NCBI GenBank assembly: GCA_002337125.1
Contig: DDFJ01000002.1
Coordinates: 186,001-250,000, forward strand
DNA: 64,000 bases
Direction: 5' to 3'
Origin: Chitinophagaceae bacterium UBA1931
GTDB taxonomy: Bacteria; Bacteroidota; Bacteroidia; Chitinophagales; Chitinophagaceae
This document shows, piece by piece, positions 51,847-61,824 of the stretch. The position numbers were made by a program, and so were the translations under genes. The first letter of the stretch is position 1, and every line of letters starts with the position of its first letter. The notes below the pieces were generated by a model that saw only the letters and a list, made by a program, of their open reading frames with translations, did no database searches and was not told the DNA's origin.

Positions 51847-53580
51847 ATGTTTCTTAAACGATTGATGATTGCATTTTGTGTAATAAGTGCAATGATGTTG
51901 AATACATTTTCTTCCTGTAAAAAAACAAAAGTAACTCCCACACCTGTTGATACTACAGCAGTGCAACCACAGGTTGATCCAACACTTGCCAATACAATTG
52001 GATTTTTTATGGATGACTGGGAAGCAAAAAATTTTACTGCACCAACTTCATTTACCAATACAACTGCTCCCGCAGCTGCAGGTGTAACAGTTACAATCGA
52101 CAGGAGTAATGTGATTACAAAAATTCCACGCTCCATTGCCGGAGGGAATTCCAATTTATGGATGACACAGATTGTAACGGAAACCGATCTCATGGATTAT
52201 ATCACAACACTTCATCCGCATATCATCCGTTTTCCCGGTGGAAGTATCAGTGATGTTTTTTTCTGGAATGCACAGCCAAACACTCCGCCTGCAGATGCTC
52301 CATCACAATTAGTCGCAGCTAACGGAACAAGTTCAGCCGCAGGTTTCTGGTATGGAAAAAATACAAGCAACTGGACTTTTTCTGTTGACAATTATTACAA
52401 CATGCTTCAGCAAACGGGTAACCAGGGAATGATCACCATCAACTATGGTTATGCACGTTATGGCACCGGTACAAATCCAGTTGCTGCTGCTGCACATTTG
52501 GCAGCCGATTGGGTACGTTATGATAATGGCCGTACAAAATATTGGGAAATTGGTAATGAAAACTTTGGTGAATGGGAAGCTGGTTACCGCATCAATCTTG
52601 TCAATAACAAAGATGGACAACCGGAATATTTATCAGGCGCAGTTTATGGTCAGCATTTTAAAGTGTTTGCTGATTCAATGAGAAAAGCAGCACAGCAAAT
52701 TGGTAAAACAATTTATATCGGTGCGGTGATGTCTGAATCAGCACCATTAAGCTGGTGGACAGAAACAGCTAAAAACTGGAACAGCGGTTTGTTTGTAAAT
52801 GCAGGCAATACACCTGATTATTACATTGTGCATAATTACTACACCGATTATCAAACCAATGCAACAGTTGATCATATCTTAGGCACACCTGAAACGGTTA
52901 CACAAACAATGATGAATTATGTAAAGCAATCTATCAGCAATGTTGGCTTAACACAAAAACCCGTTGTGCTGAACGAATGGAACATTACTTCATCAGGATC
53001 AAAACAACAGGTATCACATATCAATGGTATGCATGCTGTGATGGTGTTGGGTGAAGCATTAAAAAATAAATTTGGGATGACGGCAAGATGGGATTTTGCC
53101 AATGGCTGGAGTAATGGTGATGATCATGGAATGTTTAACAGCGGCGATGAACCTGATGGTGTTCCAAAATGGAATGCACGTCCGGCTTTCTATCACATGT
53201 ACTTCTTCCAGAAATATCTTGGCGACAGGTTGGTTTCTTCCACATCAACTTCAACCAGCATTGTAAGTTATGCTTCTTCATTTTCATCTGGCGAAACAGC
53301 GGTTGCATTACTGAACAAAGGCACCGATTCAAAATCAGTTGAAATTGCATTTAAGAATTTCAAAAAGGGATCAAGATTTTACTGGTACACTTTAACAGGT
53401 GCTGATGATAACGGCGATTTTTCAAGAAAGACGTTGGTAAACGGAACGGGTCCTGCTTACGCATCAGGTGGTCCGGCTAATTATAAAACCATCACACCAA
53501 ATTCTGCATTAACAGCAGATGCTGTGAGAGTAATTGTACCTGCACGTTCTTCTGTTTTTGTTGTGGTATCTAAACCATAA
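51847..53580 (+). CDS. Clan GH-A glycoside hydrolase lipoprotein, family uncertain
   Basis: A 577-residue lipoprotein (lipobox SSC-K near 23). A linker to about 95 is followed by a (beta/alpha)8 barrel: IPRSIAGGNSNLWM, HIIRFPGGSISDVFFW, YWEIGNENFGEW with likely acid/base Glu238, YYIVHNYYTDY, and VVLNEWNI with likely nucleophile Glu377. A C-terminal beta-domain (about 480-577) ends it. The arrangement resembles GH51 and other clan GH-A families, and databases often label relatives alpha-L-arabinofuranosidase. Placed next to the epimerase in a mannan locus, it may instead be an endo-acting glucanase or mannanase on the surface. Confidence 0.72.
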   Translation: MFLKRLMIAFCVISAMMLNTFSSCKKTKVTPTPVDTTAVQPQVDPTLANTIGFFMDDWEAKNFTAPTSFTNTTAPAAAGVTVTIDRSNVITKIPRSIAGGNSNLWMTQIVTETDLMDYITTLHPHIIRFPGGSISDVFFWNAQPNTPPADAPSQLVAANGTSSAAGFWYGKNTSNWTFSVDNYYNMLQQTGNQGMITINYGYARYGTGTNPVAAAAHLAADWVRYDNGRTKYWEIGNENFGEWEAGYRINLVNNKDGQPEYLSGAVYGQHFKVFADSMRKAAQQIGKTIYIGAVMSESAPLSWWTETAKNWNSGLFVNAGNTPDYYIVHNYYTDYQTNATVDHILGTPETVTQTMMNYVKQSISNVGLTQKPVVLNEWNITSSGSKQQVSHINGMHAVMVLGEALKNKFGMTARWDFANGWSNGDDHGMFNSGDEPDGVPKWNARPAFYHMYFFQKYLGDRLVSSTSTSTSIVSYASSFSSGETAVALLNKGTDSKSVEIAFKNFKKGSRFYWYTLTGADDNGDFSRKTLVNGTGPAYASGGPANYKTITPNSALTADAVRVIVPARSSVFVVVSKP

Positions 53581-53619
53581 ATACAGAAGCGTTAATTTGG
53601 ATATTGAAATAAGTAATTT

Positions 53620-56487
53620 ATGATACGTATTTACAAAGCTGCTGCATGTTCTTTACTGCTGATCATGTTATCACTGAATGCAGTTGCACAGTCTTCAACA
53701 GTTAAGACAACAGAAAATGGAATTATTGTTTACCCGGATCCACATATTTCAGGAAATGTAAAACAGGTGCAGCTGGTTGTGATGAACGACCATGTGATAC
53801 GTGTTGTTGCGTCTCCTGAAATCAATCAGCCACAATCAAAAAGCCTGGTTGTGATTCAGCAGCCGTCATCAGTGCAGTTTACTGTTACTCAAAACAAAGA
53901 CTTTGTTCAATTGGGAACTGCTGATGTAAATGCAAGAGTTAATCTTTCAACCGGCGCAGTAAGTTTTTACGATAAGAAAGATCAGTTAATACTTGCTGAA
54001 AAAAATTACAACGGAAGAAAGATTGAACCTGTGATGCTGGAAGGTCAAAACCTGTATTCACTCAAACAAATGTTTGAAACAACAGATGATGATGCATACT
54101 ATGGTTTGGGTCAGCACCAGGATGATGTGTGGAATTACAAAGGCAAGCAAACCGTTTTCTTTCAGAACAATACAGAAATTGCCATTCCTTATCTTGTTTC
54201 AGTAAAAAACTACGGCATACTCTGGGATAATTATTCATACAGCAAAGCAGGTGATGTTCGTCCTTTTCAGCAATTATCAGCATTGCATTTATATGACAAG
54301 AAAGGAAACTCCGGCTGGTTAACTGCAACCTATGCCAACGATAAAAACAAACCTGCTGATGTGTTGTTTGAAAAAGCTGAATCAGAAATCTGGTATCCGT
54401 TTATGAATGATACCAAACAAAAGTTGCCCAAAGAATTTGCAATTGAAAAAGGAAGCATTACATGGGAAGGAAGTGTTGCTGCAAATGAAACAGGTAATTA
54501 CCAGTTTAAATTTACTTATGGCGGATATTTGAAATGCTGGGTTGATGGAAAACTGATGTTTGATAAATGGCGCCAGGCATGGAATCCAGGAACTGCATTA
54601 ATAAATCTTCCATTACAAGCTGATAAAAAGACTTCAATCAAAATTGAATGGATTCCTGATGGTGGTGAATCGTATATCTCTGTATCATTTTTACCACCGG
54701 CAAAAAAGGAAGAAGCAAATACATTTTCTTTTGCATCAGAAGCAGGAAGAAAGATTGATTATTATTTTGTTCAAGGTAATAACATGGATGAAGTGGTGAA
54801 AGGTTACCGACAGCTTACCGGTAAAGCACCGATTGTTCCCAAATGGGCAATGGGTTTCTGGCAAAGCAGGGAACGTTATAAAACGCAGGATGAAATTATT
54901 GCTACTGTTGCTGAATTCAGGAAACGCAAAATTCCCATCGACAATATTGTACAGGATTGGTTTTACTGGAGAGAAAATGCATGGGGCAGCCAGGAATTTG
55001 ACCTGGCAAGATTTCCCAACGCTGATAGTTTAATGGATGTGCTTCATAAAAAGCAACATGCACAGTTAATGATTTCTGTATGGCCAAAGTTTTATGAAGG
55101 CATCAGCACGTACAATGAGTTTAACAAAAACGGATTTCTTTATACAAGAAATATTGCTGATAAACAAAAAGACTGGGTTGGTCCCGGTTATGTTTCTACA
55201 TTCTACGATGTGTTTAACGACAGTGCAAGAAAAGCATTCTGGAATTTGCTTGATAAGAATTTGTTCAGCAAAAAAATTGATGCATGGTGGATGGATGCAA
55301 GTGAACCCGATATTCAATCAAATGTATCGTACGAAAAAAGAAAAGAACAAATGCAGCCACTTGCATTGGGTACTGCAGCTGAATACATGAATGCATATCC
55401 TATGATGAATGCAAGAGGTATTTATGAAGGTCAGCGTGGAAGTAATCCCAATCAACGTGTATTTCTCTTAACACGTTCAGCTTTTGCAGGATCGCAACGT
55501 TATGCTGCAAGTGTATGGAGTGGTGATATTGGTGCACGCTGGGAAGACATGCGTACACAAATCAGCGCAGGAATGAATTATTCCATTTCAGGTTTGCCCT
55601 ACTGGACAATGGACATTGGTGGTTTTGCAACTGAAGTGCGTTACAATAAAACACCAATGGCTGCAAATGACCTGGAAGAATGGCGTGCACTTGAAGCACG
55701 TTGGTACCAGTGGGGAAGTTTTGTACCGCTGTTCCGTTCGCACGGACAGTTTCCATTGAGAGAAGTGTTCAATATTGCTCCTGAAAATCATCCGGCCTAT
55801 CAAAGCATTTTGTATTACAACAAACTTCGGTACAGGTTATTACCTTATACCTATTCACTTGCAGGAAGTGCTTATCACAACGATTACACCATTATGCGTG
55901 GACTGGTGATGGATTTTGCAAAAGATAAAAATGTGTGGAATGTAGGCGATCAGTTTATGTTTGGTTCATCATTCCTTGTCAATCCTGTTTATACGTACAA
56001 AGCAACGAACCGAAATGTGTACCTGCCTGCAGGACAAGGCTGGTATGATTTGTACAGTGGAAAATTTATGGAAGGTGGTCAGCAGATTGTAGCTGATGCG
56101 CCTTATGAAAAACTGCCGGTGTTTGTAAAAGAAGGATCCATTATTCCAACAGGTCCTGAACTGCAGTACGTAGCTGAAAAACCAGCTGATCCGGTTACAC
56201 TCTTTGTTTACACTGGGAAAGATGCTTCGTTTGTATTGTATGAAGATGAAGGCGTGAATTACAATTATGAAAAAGGAAACTTTTCTGAAATTCCTTTTAC
56301 CTGGAATGAAGAAACAAAAACATTCACCATTGGCGACAGGAAAGGAAGTTTTGCAGGAATGCTGAAGAACAGAACATTTTATATCAAGATCATCAGCAAA
56401 GAAAAAGCGGCGCCAATGGAATTTGCCATCAGTGCTGCAGATAAAAAAGTAAATTATAAAGGAAAGAAAATCGTTATCAAACTCTGA
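53620..56487 (+). CDS. GH31 alpha-glycosidase with PA14 insert
   Basis: A 955-residue periplasmic or secreted enzyme; signal peptide to AVAQ near 24. N-terminal beta-sandwich, a PA14 domain inserted at about 277-356 (ITWEGSVAANETGNYQFKF, WVDGKLMFDKW), a catalytic barrel with nucleophile Asp559 in WWMDASEPD and likely acid/base Asp636 in SGDIGARW, and C-terminal sandwiches. PA14-bearing GH31 enzymes include alpha-xylosidases acting on xyloglucan; some Pedobacter GH31 members are alpha-galactosidases. In this locus no GH27, GH36 or GH97 alpha-galactosidase is seen, so either specificity is possible. Confidence 0.88.
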   Translation: MIRIYKAAACSLLLIMLSLNAVAQSSTVKTTENGIIVYPDPHISGNVKQVQLVVMNDHVIRVVASPEINQPQSKSLVVIQQPSSVQFTVTQNKDFVQLGTADVNARVNLSTGAVSFYDKKDQLILAEKNYNGRKIEPVMLEGQNLYSLKQMFETTDDDAYYGLGQHQDDVWNYKGKQTVFFQNNTEIAIPYLVSVKNYGILWDNYSYSKAGDVRPFQQLSALHLYDKKGNSGWLTATYANDKNKPADVLFEKAESEIWYPFMNDTKQKLPKEFAIEKGSITWEGSVAANETGNYQFKFTYGGYLKCWVDGKLMFDKWRQAWNPGTALINLPLQADKKTSIKIEWIPDGGESYISVSFLPPAKKEEANTFSFASEAGRKIDYYFVQGNNMDEVVKGYRQLTGKAPIVPKWAMGFWQSRERYKTQDEIIATVAEFRKRKIPIDNIVQDWFYWRENAWGSQEFDLARFPNADSLMDVLHKKQHAQLMISVWPKFYEGISTYNEFNKNGFLYTRNIADKQKDWVGPGYVSTFYDVFNDSARKAFWNLLDKNLFSKKIDAWWMDASEPDIQSNVSYEKRKEQMQPLALGTAAEYMNAYPMMNARGIYEGQRGSNPNQRVFLLTRSAFAGSQRYAASVWSGDIGARWEDMRTQISAGMNYSISGLPYWTMDIGGFATEVRYNKTPMAANDLEEWRALEARWYQWGSFVPLFRSHGQFPLREVFNIAPENHPAYQSILYYNKLRYRLLPYTYSLAGSAYHNDYTIMRGLVMDFAKDKNVWNVGDQFMFGSSFLVNPVYTYKATNRNVYLPAGQGWYDLYSGKFMEGGQQIVADAPYEKLPVFVKEGSIIPTGPELQYVAEKPADPVTLFVYTGKDASFVLYEDEGVNYNYEKGNFSEIPFTWNEETKTFTIGDRKGSFAGMLKNRTFYIKIISKEKAAPMEFAISAADKKVNYKGKKIVIKL

Positions 56488-56497
56488 TTAAAAAGAA

Positions 56498-59368
56498 ATG
56501 CGCAAATGCTTTAATGGAAATTATTTTTCTTCTGTACGGGTAACAGTAATGCTGTTGCTGATGATTTGTTTTATTTCTTCCAATGCACAACAATCATCCG
56601 GTCCCAGAGAACATATCCTGATTGATGATAACTGGCGTTTTGCATTTGGTCATTTGTACGATACTGAAAAAGATTTTCAAACCGGCACTGGTTATTTTTC
56701 CTATTTCGCAAAAGCAGCTTATGGCGATGGTGCTGCAGCAGCAGGTTTTGATGACCGTCACTGGAGAAAATTAAATCTGCCGCACGACTGGGCTGTTGAA
56801 CTTCCATTCGACAGTACTGCCAGCAAAAGTCATGGATACAAAGCCATTGGCAGAAATTTTCCATCATCAAGTGTGGGCTGGTACAGGAAAAAAATATTCA
56901 TTCCAAAAACAGATGAAGGCAAACGCATCAGCATTGCATTTGATGGAGTGTACAGAAATTTTTCAGTTTGGGTAAATGGTTTTTATCTCGGCAACGAACC
57001 AAGCGGTTACACAGGAGTTGAATACAACATTTCTGAATACCTGAATTACGGGGGAGAAAACAGCATTGCTGTTCGTGTTGATGCCTCGATGGAAGAAGGA
57101 TGGTTTTATGAAGGTGCAGGCATTTACCGGCATGTATGGATCAACAAAACAAAACCTGTACATGTAATTTCGAACGGAACATTTGTTACAACAACAATCA
57201 GCAACGGAACAGCAACTGTACAGGCAGCAGTAACTGTTGTAAACGAAAGCAAGACTGTTCAGCAGTTTCACTTAAAACATACATTGATTGATGCTGAAGG
57301 AAAGAAGATTGCAGAAGCATCTACAGAAAATATCCGTTTGATTTCTTTTGCACAGCAGGAAATAAAAACTTCACTAACTGTAAGCAATCCAAAACTCTGG
57401 TCGCTTGAATCGCCACACCTGTACAAACTCATTACTGAAGTAATAAAAGAAGATGCTGTTGAAGATAGTTACAGCACAACATTTGGAATACGTACAATTC
57501 ACTTTGATGCAAAGCAGGGTTTCTTCCTGAATGGGAAAAAAATAAAAATCACCGGAACAAATAACCACCAGGATCATGCAGGTGTTGGCGTTGCAGTGCC
57601 AGATGCATTGCTTGAATTCAGAATAAAAAAATTAAAAGAGTTTGGCTGTAATGCCTATCGCTGTTCGCACAATCCGCCATCACCTGAATTGCTTGACATC
57701 TGCGATCGTTTGGGAATGCTGGTGATTGATGAAAACCGTTTGATGGGTGTGAGCTCACTTCACTTTGATTATCTCAAACGTTTTATTGTTCGTGACAGGA
57801 ATCATCCTTCCATCATCAGCTGGAGTATTGGCAATGAAGAATGGGGGATTGAAGGAAATGAACTCGGTGCAAAGATTGCTACAACCATGCAGGCGTTTGT
57901 AAAAACAATCGACAGTACTAGAGGAATTACTGCTGCCATCAGTGGTGGATGGCAGAAAGGAATTTCCAATGTAATTGATATTATGGGTGTGAATTATGTA
58001 GGACAGATTAACACCGATCAGCATCATGCAGAATTCCCAGATCAACCCATGTGGGGAACAGAAGAAGGCAGCACCCGTGCAACAAGAGGTGCTTATGTTG
58101 ATAACGATGCTTCGCATACCATTGCAGCGTATGATAAAAAACCATTCTCCAGTTTTGCAAGTATTGAAGAAGGATGGAAACATTATGCTTCTAGAGATTA
58201 CCTGGCGGGTATGTTTATCTGGACAGGTTTTGATTATCGTGGTGAACCTACTCCTTTTGAATGGCCTTCTGTTACTTCTTATTTTGGTATGCTTGATCTC
58301 TGCGGTTTTCCAAAAGATAATGTGTGGTATTTAAAAAGCTGGTGGACGAATGATACTGTTCTTCATCTTCTCCCTCACTGGAATTGGAAAAAAGGTGATT
58401 CAGTTAATGTATGGGCTTACAGTAATTGCGATGAAGTGGAATTGTTTCTCAACAAAAAAAGTATGGGCAAACAAACCATGCAACGCAATGGTCATCTTGA
58501 ATGGAAAATAAATTATCAGCCCGGAATACTTGAAGCAGTTGGTTATAAAAATGGAAATAAAGTAAAAACTGATAAAGTAACTACTACAGGCGCTGCTTCA
58601 TCAATCAATCTGTCAGCAAATAATCAATCCATTGCTGCTGATGGAAAAGACATTTCAGTGATCACTGTTTCAGCAAAAGATAAAAATGGACTGATTGTGC
58701 CAACTGCAGATAATGAAATCAGCTTTACTATTTCCGGGCCTGACCGCATTATTGGTGTGGGTAATGGTAATCCTGTTTCACTCGAAAAAGAAAAATTTAT
58801 TGAATCAATTACAACAGTTGAAGTGCAGTTAACGAAAGAAATAATTGTTGATGCAGTGAATGAACAAATGCCTGAACTGCAGAGCAGTTTTAATGATGCG
58901 GCATGGAATAAAGCATTTAAAGACGATCGTACACAGGAGTTTGGTAAAAAAGCAAAATGGATTGTGTACCGTGGAAGCTTTACTATACCGCAAACCGACA
59001 GCAATACAACCATCACTTTTTTCAGCAGGAATATTGGTGTACAGCAATCGGTTTATATCAACGGTGTGGAAGTGGCAACGAATATGGATGGCAACAGTGA
59101 TATTATCATTGACCGTAACCTGCTGCATGCCGGTGCAAACCTGATTGCCATTACTGCAAAGCCATTGCTGAAAAATCAACCGTGGGATGTGGTGAATATG
59201 AATCCCGGTGTTTTCCAGGTAATGACTCCCGTACCTCAATGGAAGCGAAAATTGTTTAATGGTTATGCGCAGGTAATTGTTCAGTCAACAGGTGAAAAAG
59301 GAACCGTTATCTTAAAAGCTGAGTCGAAAGGATTACAATCATCTCAGTTGCTGATAACAACCAGATAA
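56498..59368 (+). CDS. GH2 beta-galactosidase-like enzyme, multidomain
   Basis: A 956-residue secreted protein; signal peptide near 31 (ISSNAQ). Order: sugar-binding jelly roll (about 35-215), Ig-like domain, TIM barrel (about 330-620) with acid/base Glu447 in SIGNEEWG and probable nucleophile around Glu522 in MWGTEEGS, then a DUF4982-type module. An Ig-like invasin-type domain (SANNQSIAADGKDISVIT) and a C-terminal jelly roll follow. The YRGEPTPFEWP segment is typical of GH2 galactosidases, though specificity in this family includes mannosidases and others. It follows GH31 by ten bases. Confidence 0.87.
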   Translation: MRKCFNGNYFSSVRVTVMLLLMICFISSNAQQSSGPREHILIDDNWRFAFGHLYDTEKDFQTGTGYFSYFAKAAYGDGAAAAGFDDRHWRKLNLPHDWAVELPFDSTASKSHGYKAIGRNFPSSSVGWYRKKIFIPKTDEGKRISIAFDGVYRNFSVWVNGFYLGNEPSGYTGVEYNISEYLNYGGENSIAVRVDASMEEGWFYEGAGIYRHVWINKTKPVHVISNGTFVTTTISNGTATVQAAVTVVNESKTVQQFHLKHTLIDAEGKKIAEASTENIRLISFAQQEIKTSLTVSNPKLWSLESPHLYKLITEVIKEDAVEDSYSTTFGIRTIHFDAKQGFFLNGKKIKITGTNNHQDHAGVGVAVPDALLEFRIKKLKEFGCNAYRCSHNPPSPELLDICDRLGMLVIDENRLMGVSSLHFDYLKRFIVRDRNHPSIISWSIGNEEWGIEGNELGAKIATTMQAFVKTIDSTRGITAAISGGWQKGISNVIDIMGVNYVGQINTDQHHAEFPDQPMWGTEEGSTRATRGAYVDNDASHTIAAYDKKPFSSFASIEEGWKHYASRDYLAGMFIWTGFDYRGEPTPFEWPSVTSYFGMLDLCGFPKDNVWYLKSWWTNDTVLHLLPHWNWKKGDSVNVWAYSNCDEVELFLNKKSMGKQTMQRNGHLEWKINYQPGILEAVGYKNGNKVKTDKVTTTGAASSINLSANNQSIAADGKDISVITVSAKDKNGLIVPTADNEISFTISGPDRIIGVGNGNPVSLEKEKFIESITTVEVQLTKEIIVDAVNEQMPELQSSFNDAAWNKAFKDDRTQEFGKKAKWIVYRGSFTIPQTDSNTTITFFSRNIGVQQSVYINGVEVATNMDGNSDIIIDRNLLHAGANLIAITAKPLLKNQPWDVVNMNPGVFQVMTPVPQWKRKLFNGYAQVIVQSTGEKGTVILKAESKGLQSSQLLITTR

Positions 59369-59459
59369 GATCAGCCGCTGAACATGGATATTCGGACAAA
59401 AATTAAATCAACATAAAAGACATCAAGTCCAATTCACAAATAAATTTCAAACCGATGAA

Positions 59460-59519
59460 ATATCCATAAAAATTATCGAGCTAAATTATACCAACAGCGA
59501 TAATTATTTTTATGGATAT
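59460..59519. repeat. Long imperfect inverted repeat upstream of GH3
   Basis: The arm ATATCCATAAAAATTATCG (59460-59478) is matched by its reverse complement at 59498-59519 with a three-base bulge, around a 19-base spacer. All 19 bases of the first arm pair. It sits in the only sizeable gap of the enzyme block, 36 bases before the GH3 start, and lacks a T-run. Confidence 0.8.
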
Positions 59520-59555
59520 CCTATATGGCAAATAAAAAACACAAATAATCAACAT

Positions 59556-61808
59556 ATGAAAGTTAAATTCATTTTAGTATTCGCCTCTTTGTTTTTTCTG
59601 AAGGCAAATGCGCAGAAGGCCCCGGTTTCAAATGAAGCAAAAGCTGCTGCATTAGTAAAGAAAATGACACTGGAAGAAAAAGTGGGACAAATGACACAGG
59701 TTACAGTTGGTGTTGTTGCTGCAAAAGTTGTCAATAACGAAGATGGTAATCTGGATCCTGTTAAATTAAAGAATGCCATTGTAAATTATAAAGTCGGTTC
59801 AATCTTAAATGTAAACGACCGTGCATTGACTCCTGAAAAATGGCGTGAGCTGATTACTAAAATCCAGGACGAAGTAAAAAATACAAGGTTAAAAATTCCT
59901 ATTCTTTATGGTCTTGATGGAATGCATGGACAAACATACACACTGAACTCAACATTGTTTCCGCAAAACATTGCCATGGCTGCAACAAGAAATCCTGAGC
60001 ATGTGCGCACAGCAGCAAAAGTTGCTGCAATGGAATTACGTGCATCAGGTGTACGCTGGAATTTTGCACCGGTATTGGATATTGGCCGCCAGCCATTGTG
60101 GAGCCGTTTCCCTGAAACATTTGGTGAAGATGTGTACATGGTAAAAACAATGGGAGCAACTGCAGTAAAAGCATATGAAGAAGATGGTTTAACAAACCCG
60201 ACAGCAGTTGCTGTGAGTTTAAAACATTATCTCGGTTACTCTGCACCACGCAGTGGTAAAGACCGCACACCTGCATACATTCCCGAAATTGAATTGCGTG
60301 AATATTATTTACCACAGTTTCGTGAAGCAGTGAAAATGGGTGCAGCATCGGTAATGGTGAACAGCAGTGAAATCAACGGAACACCAGTTCATGCAAATAA
60401 ATATTTACTGGTTGATGTGTTACGTAAAGAACTTGGTTTTAAAGGAGTGGTTGTAAGCGATTGGGAAGATATTAAACGCCTGTACGAACGTCATAATGTT
60501 GCAGCATCTCCAAGAGAAGCTGTTGCGTTGGGTGTAAACTCAGGAATTGATATGAGCATGGTGCCCACTGATTATACATTTTATGATTTGCTGATTGAAG
60601 CAGTGAAAAAAGGTGAAGTGCCCATGAGTCGTATTGATGAAGCAGTAACAAGAATTCTTGTGATGAAATATAATCTTGGTTTGTTTGATAATCCATATCC
60701 TGAACCTGCTTCGTTCTCCAACTTTGGTAAACCTGAATACCAGCAATACAGTTTAAATGCTGCACATGAAGCAATGACCTTGCTTAAGAATAAGAACAAT
60801 GTTTTACCTCTTGCAAAAAATATAAAAGTATTGGTGGCTGGTCCTTCAGCACAAAGTATTTCAGCGTTGAATGGTTGCTGGAGTTATACCTGGCAGGGCA
60901 AAGATGAACAGTGGTATCCTGCTGATAGTAAAACCATTTTTCAGACTATTGCCGAAAAAGTTGGTGCAGCCAATTGCATTACCACAACAGCAAAAGGTTT
61001 TGATGCAAAAAATAATTACGATGCAGAAGCAATTACAAAAGCTGCAGCAAATGTTGATGTGATTGTGTTATGTGTTGGTGAAAATGCCTATGCAGAAAGT
61101 CCCGGTAACATCAGGGATCTTGCATTCCCCAAAGAACAGGAAGAGTTGGTGTATGCTGCTGCAAAAACAGGTAAGCCGGTAATTCTTGTGTTAACGGAAG
61201 GACGCCCACGTTTCATCACCAACATTGAACCATCTGCCAATGGAATTTTAATGGCTTACTGGAGCGGAAAGAAAACGGCCGAAGCAGTTGCTGATGTATT
61301 GTTTGGTGATTACAATCCCAACGGACGTTTACCTTTTACGTATCACAAAACAATGGGTGAAATTGTGTTGTACGATCGTAAACCAACTGAAGAAGTGCGT
61401 GAAGTGTTTAACGATAATGTAAATACCGGTTATGATCCATTGTATCCTTTTGGTTTTGGATTAAGCTATACAAGTTTTGAATACAGCAATTTAAAACTCA
61501 GCAGTAACACGTTAACAGCAACCGGCAAACTTACAGTAAGTGTTACAGTAAAAAATACCGGTGCAAGAGAAGGCATGCACAGTGTTGAATTGTACACCCG
61601 TGATTTGTATGCAAGTGTTACACCATGTATGCGCAGGCTTCGTGCATTTCAGAAAATCAATCTCAAACCCGGCGAAGAAAAAGTGGTAACCTTCAGCATT
61701 GATAAAAATGATCTTGCTTTTGTAAACGCACAACTTAAAACGGTTACCGAACCCGGTGAGTTTGAAGTTATGATTGGTGAACTGAAAGCAAAGTTTTTGT
61801 ATAAATAA
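59556..61808 (+). CDS. GH3 beta-glucosidase-like enzyme
   Basis: A 750-residue enzyme with signal peptide (to KANAQ). The first domain (about 25-380) is the GH3 barrel with YGLDGMHGQTY, VRWNFAPVLDIGR, SLKHYLGYS and nucleophile Asp302 in VVVSDWED. The second alpha/beta domain (about 395-600) bears GENAYAESPGNI and likely acid/base region. A fibronectin-III-like domain ends the protein. Typical retaining beta-glucosidase or related exo-enzyme, probably periplasmic, trimming imported oligosaccharides. It begins a new transcription unit, judged by the 187-base gap and inverted repeat in front of it. Confidence 0.9.
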   Translation: MKVKFILVFASLFFLKANAQKAPVSNEAKAAALVKKMTLEEKVGQMTQVTVGVVAAKVVNNEDGNLDPVKLKNAIVNYKVGSILNVNDRALTPEKWRELITKIQDEVKNTRLKIPILYGLDGMHGQTYTLNSTLFPQNIAMAATRNPEHVRTAAKVAAMELRASGVRWNFAPVLDIGRQPLWSRFPETFGEDVYMVKTMGATAVKAYEEDGLTNPTAVAVSLKHYLGYSAPRSGKDRTPAYIPEIELREYYLPQFREAVKMGAASVMVNSSEINGTPVHANKYLLVDVLRKELGFKGVVVSDWEDIKRLYERHNVAASPREAVALGVNSGIDMSMVPTDYTFYDLLIEAVKKGEVPMSRIDEAVTRILVMKYNLGLFDNPYPEPASFSNFGKPEYQQYSLNAAHEAMTLLKNKNNVLPLAKNIKVLVAGPSAQSISALNGCWSYTWQGKDEQWYPADSKTIFQTIAEKVGAANCITTTAKGFDAKNNYDAEAITKAAANVDVIVLCVGENAYAESPGNIRDLAFPKEQEELVYAAAKTGKPVILVLTEGRPRFITNIEPSANGILMAYWSGKKTAEAVADVLFGDYNPNGRLPFTYHKTMGEIVLYDRKPTEEVREVFNDNVNTGYDPLYPFGFGLSYTSFEYSNLKLSSNTLTATGKLTVSVTVKNTGAREGMHSVELYTRDLYASVTPCMRRLRAFQKINLKPGEEKVVTFSIDKNDLAFVNAQLKTVTEPGEFEVMIGELKAKFLYK

Positions 61809-61824
61809 TTTTTGTTGATCAGCT

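Noticed and set aside
51657..52193. A 178-codon minus-strand frame spanning the epimerase end and GH-A start
   Set aside because: Crosses two confident plus-strand genes and has no recognisable protein features.
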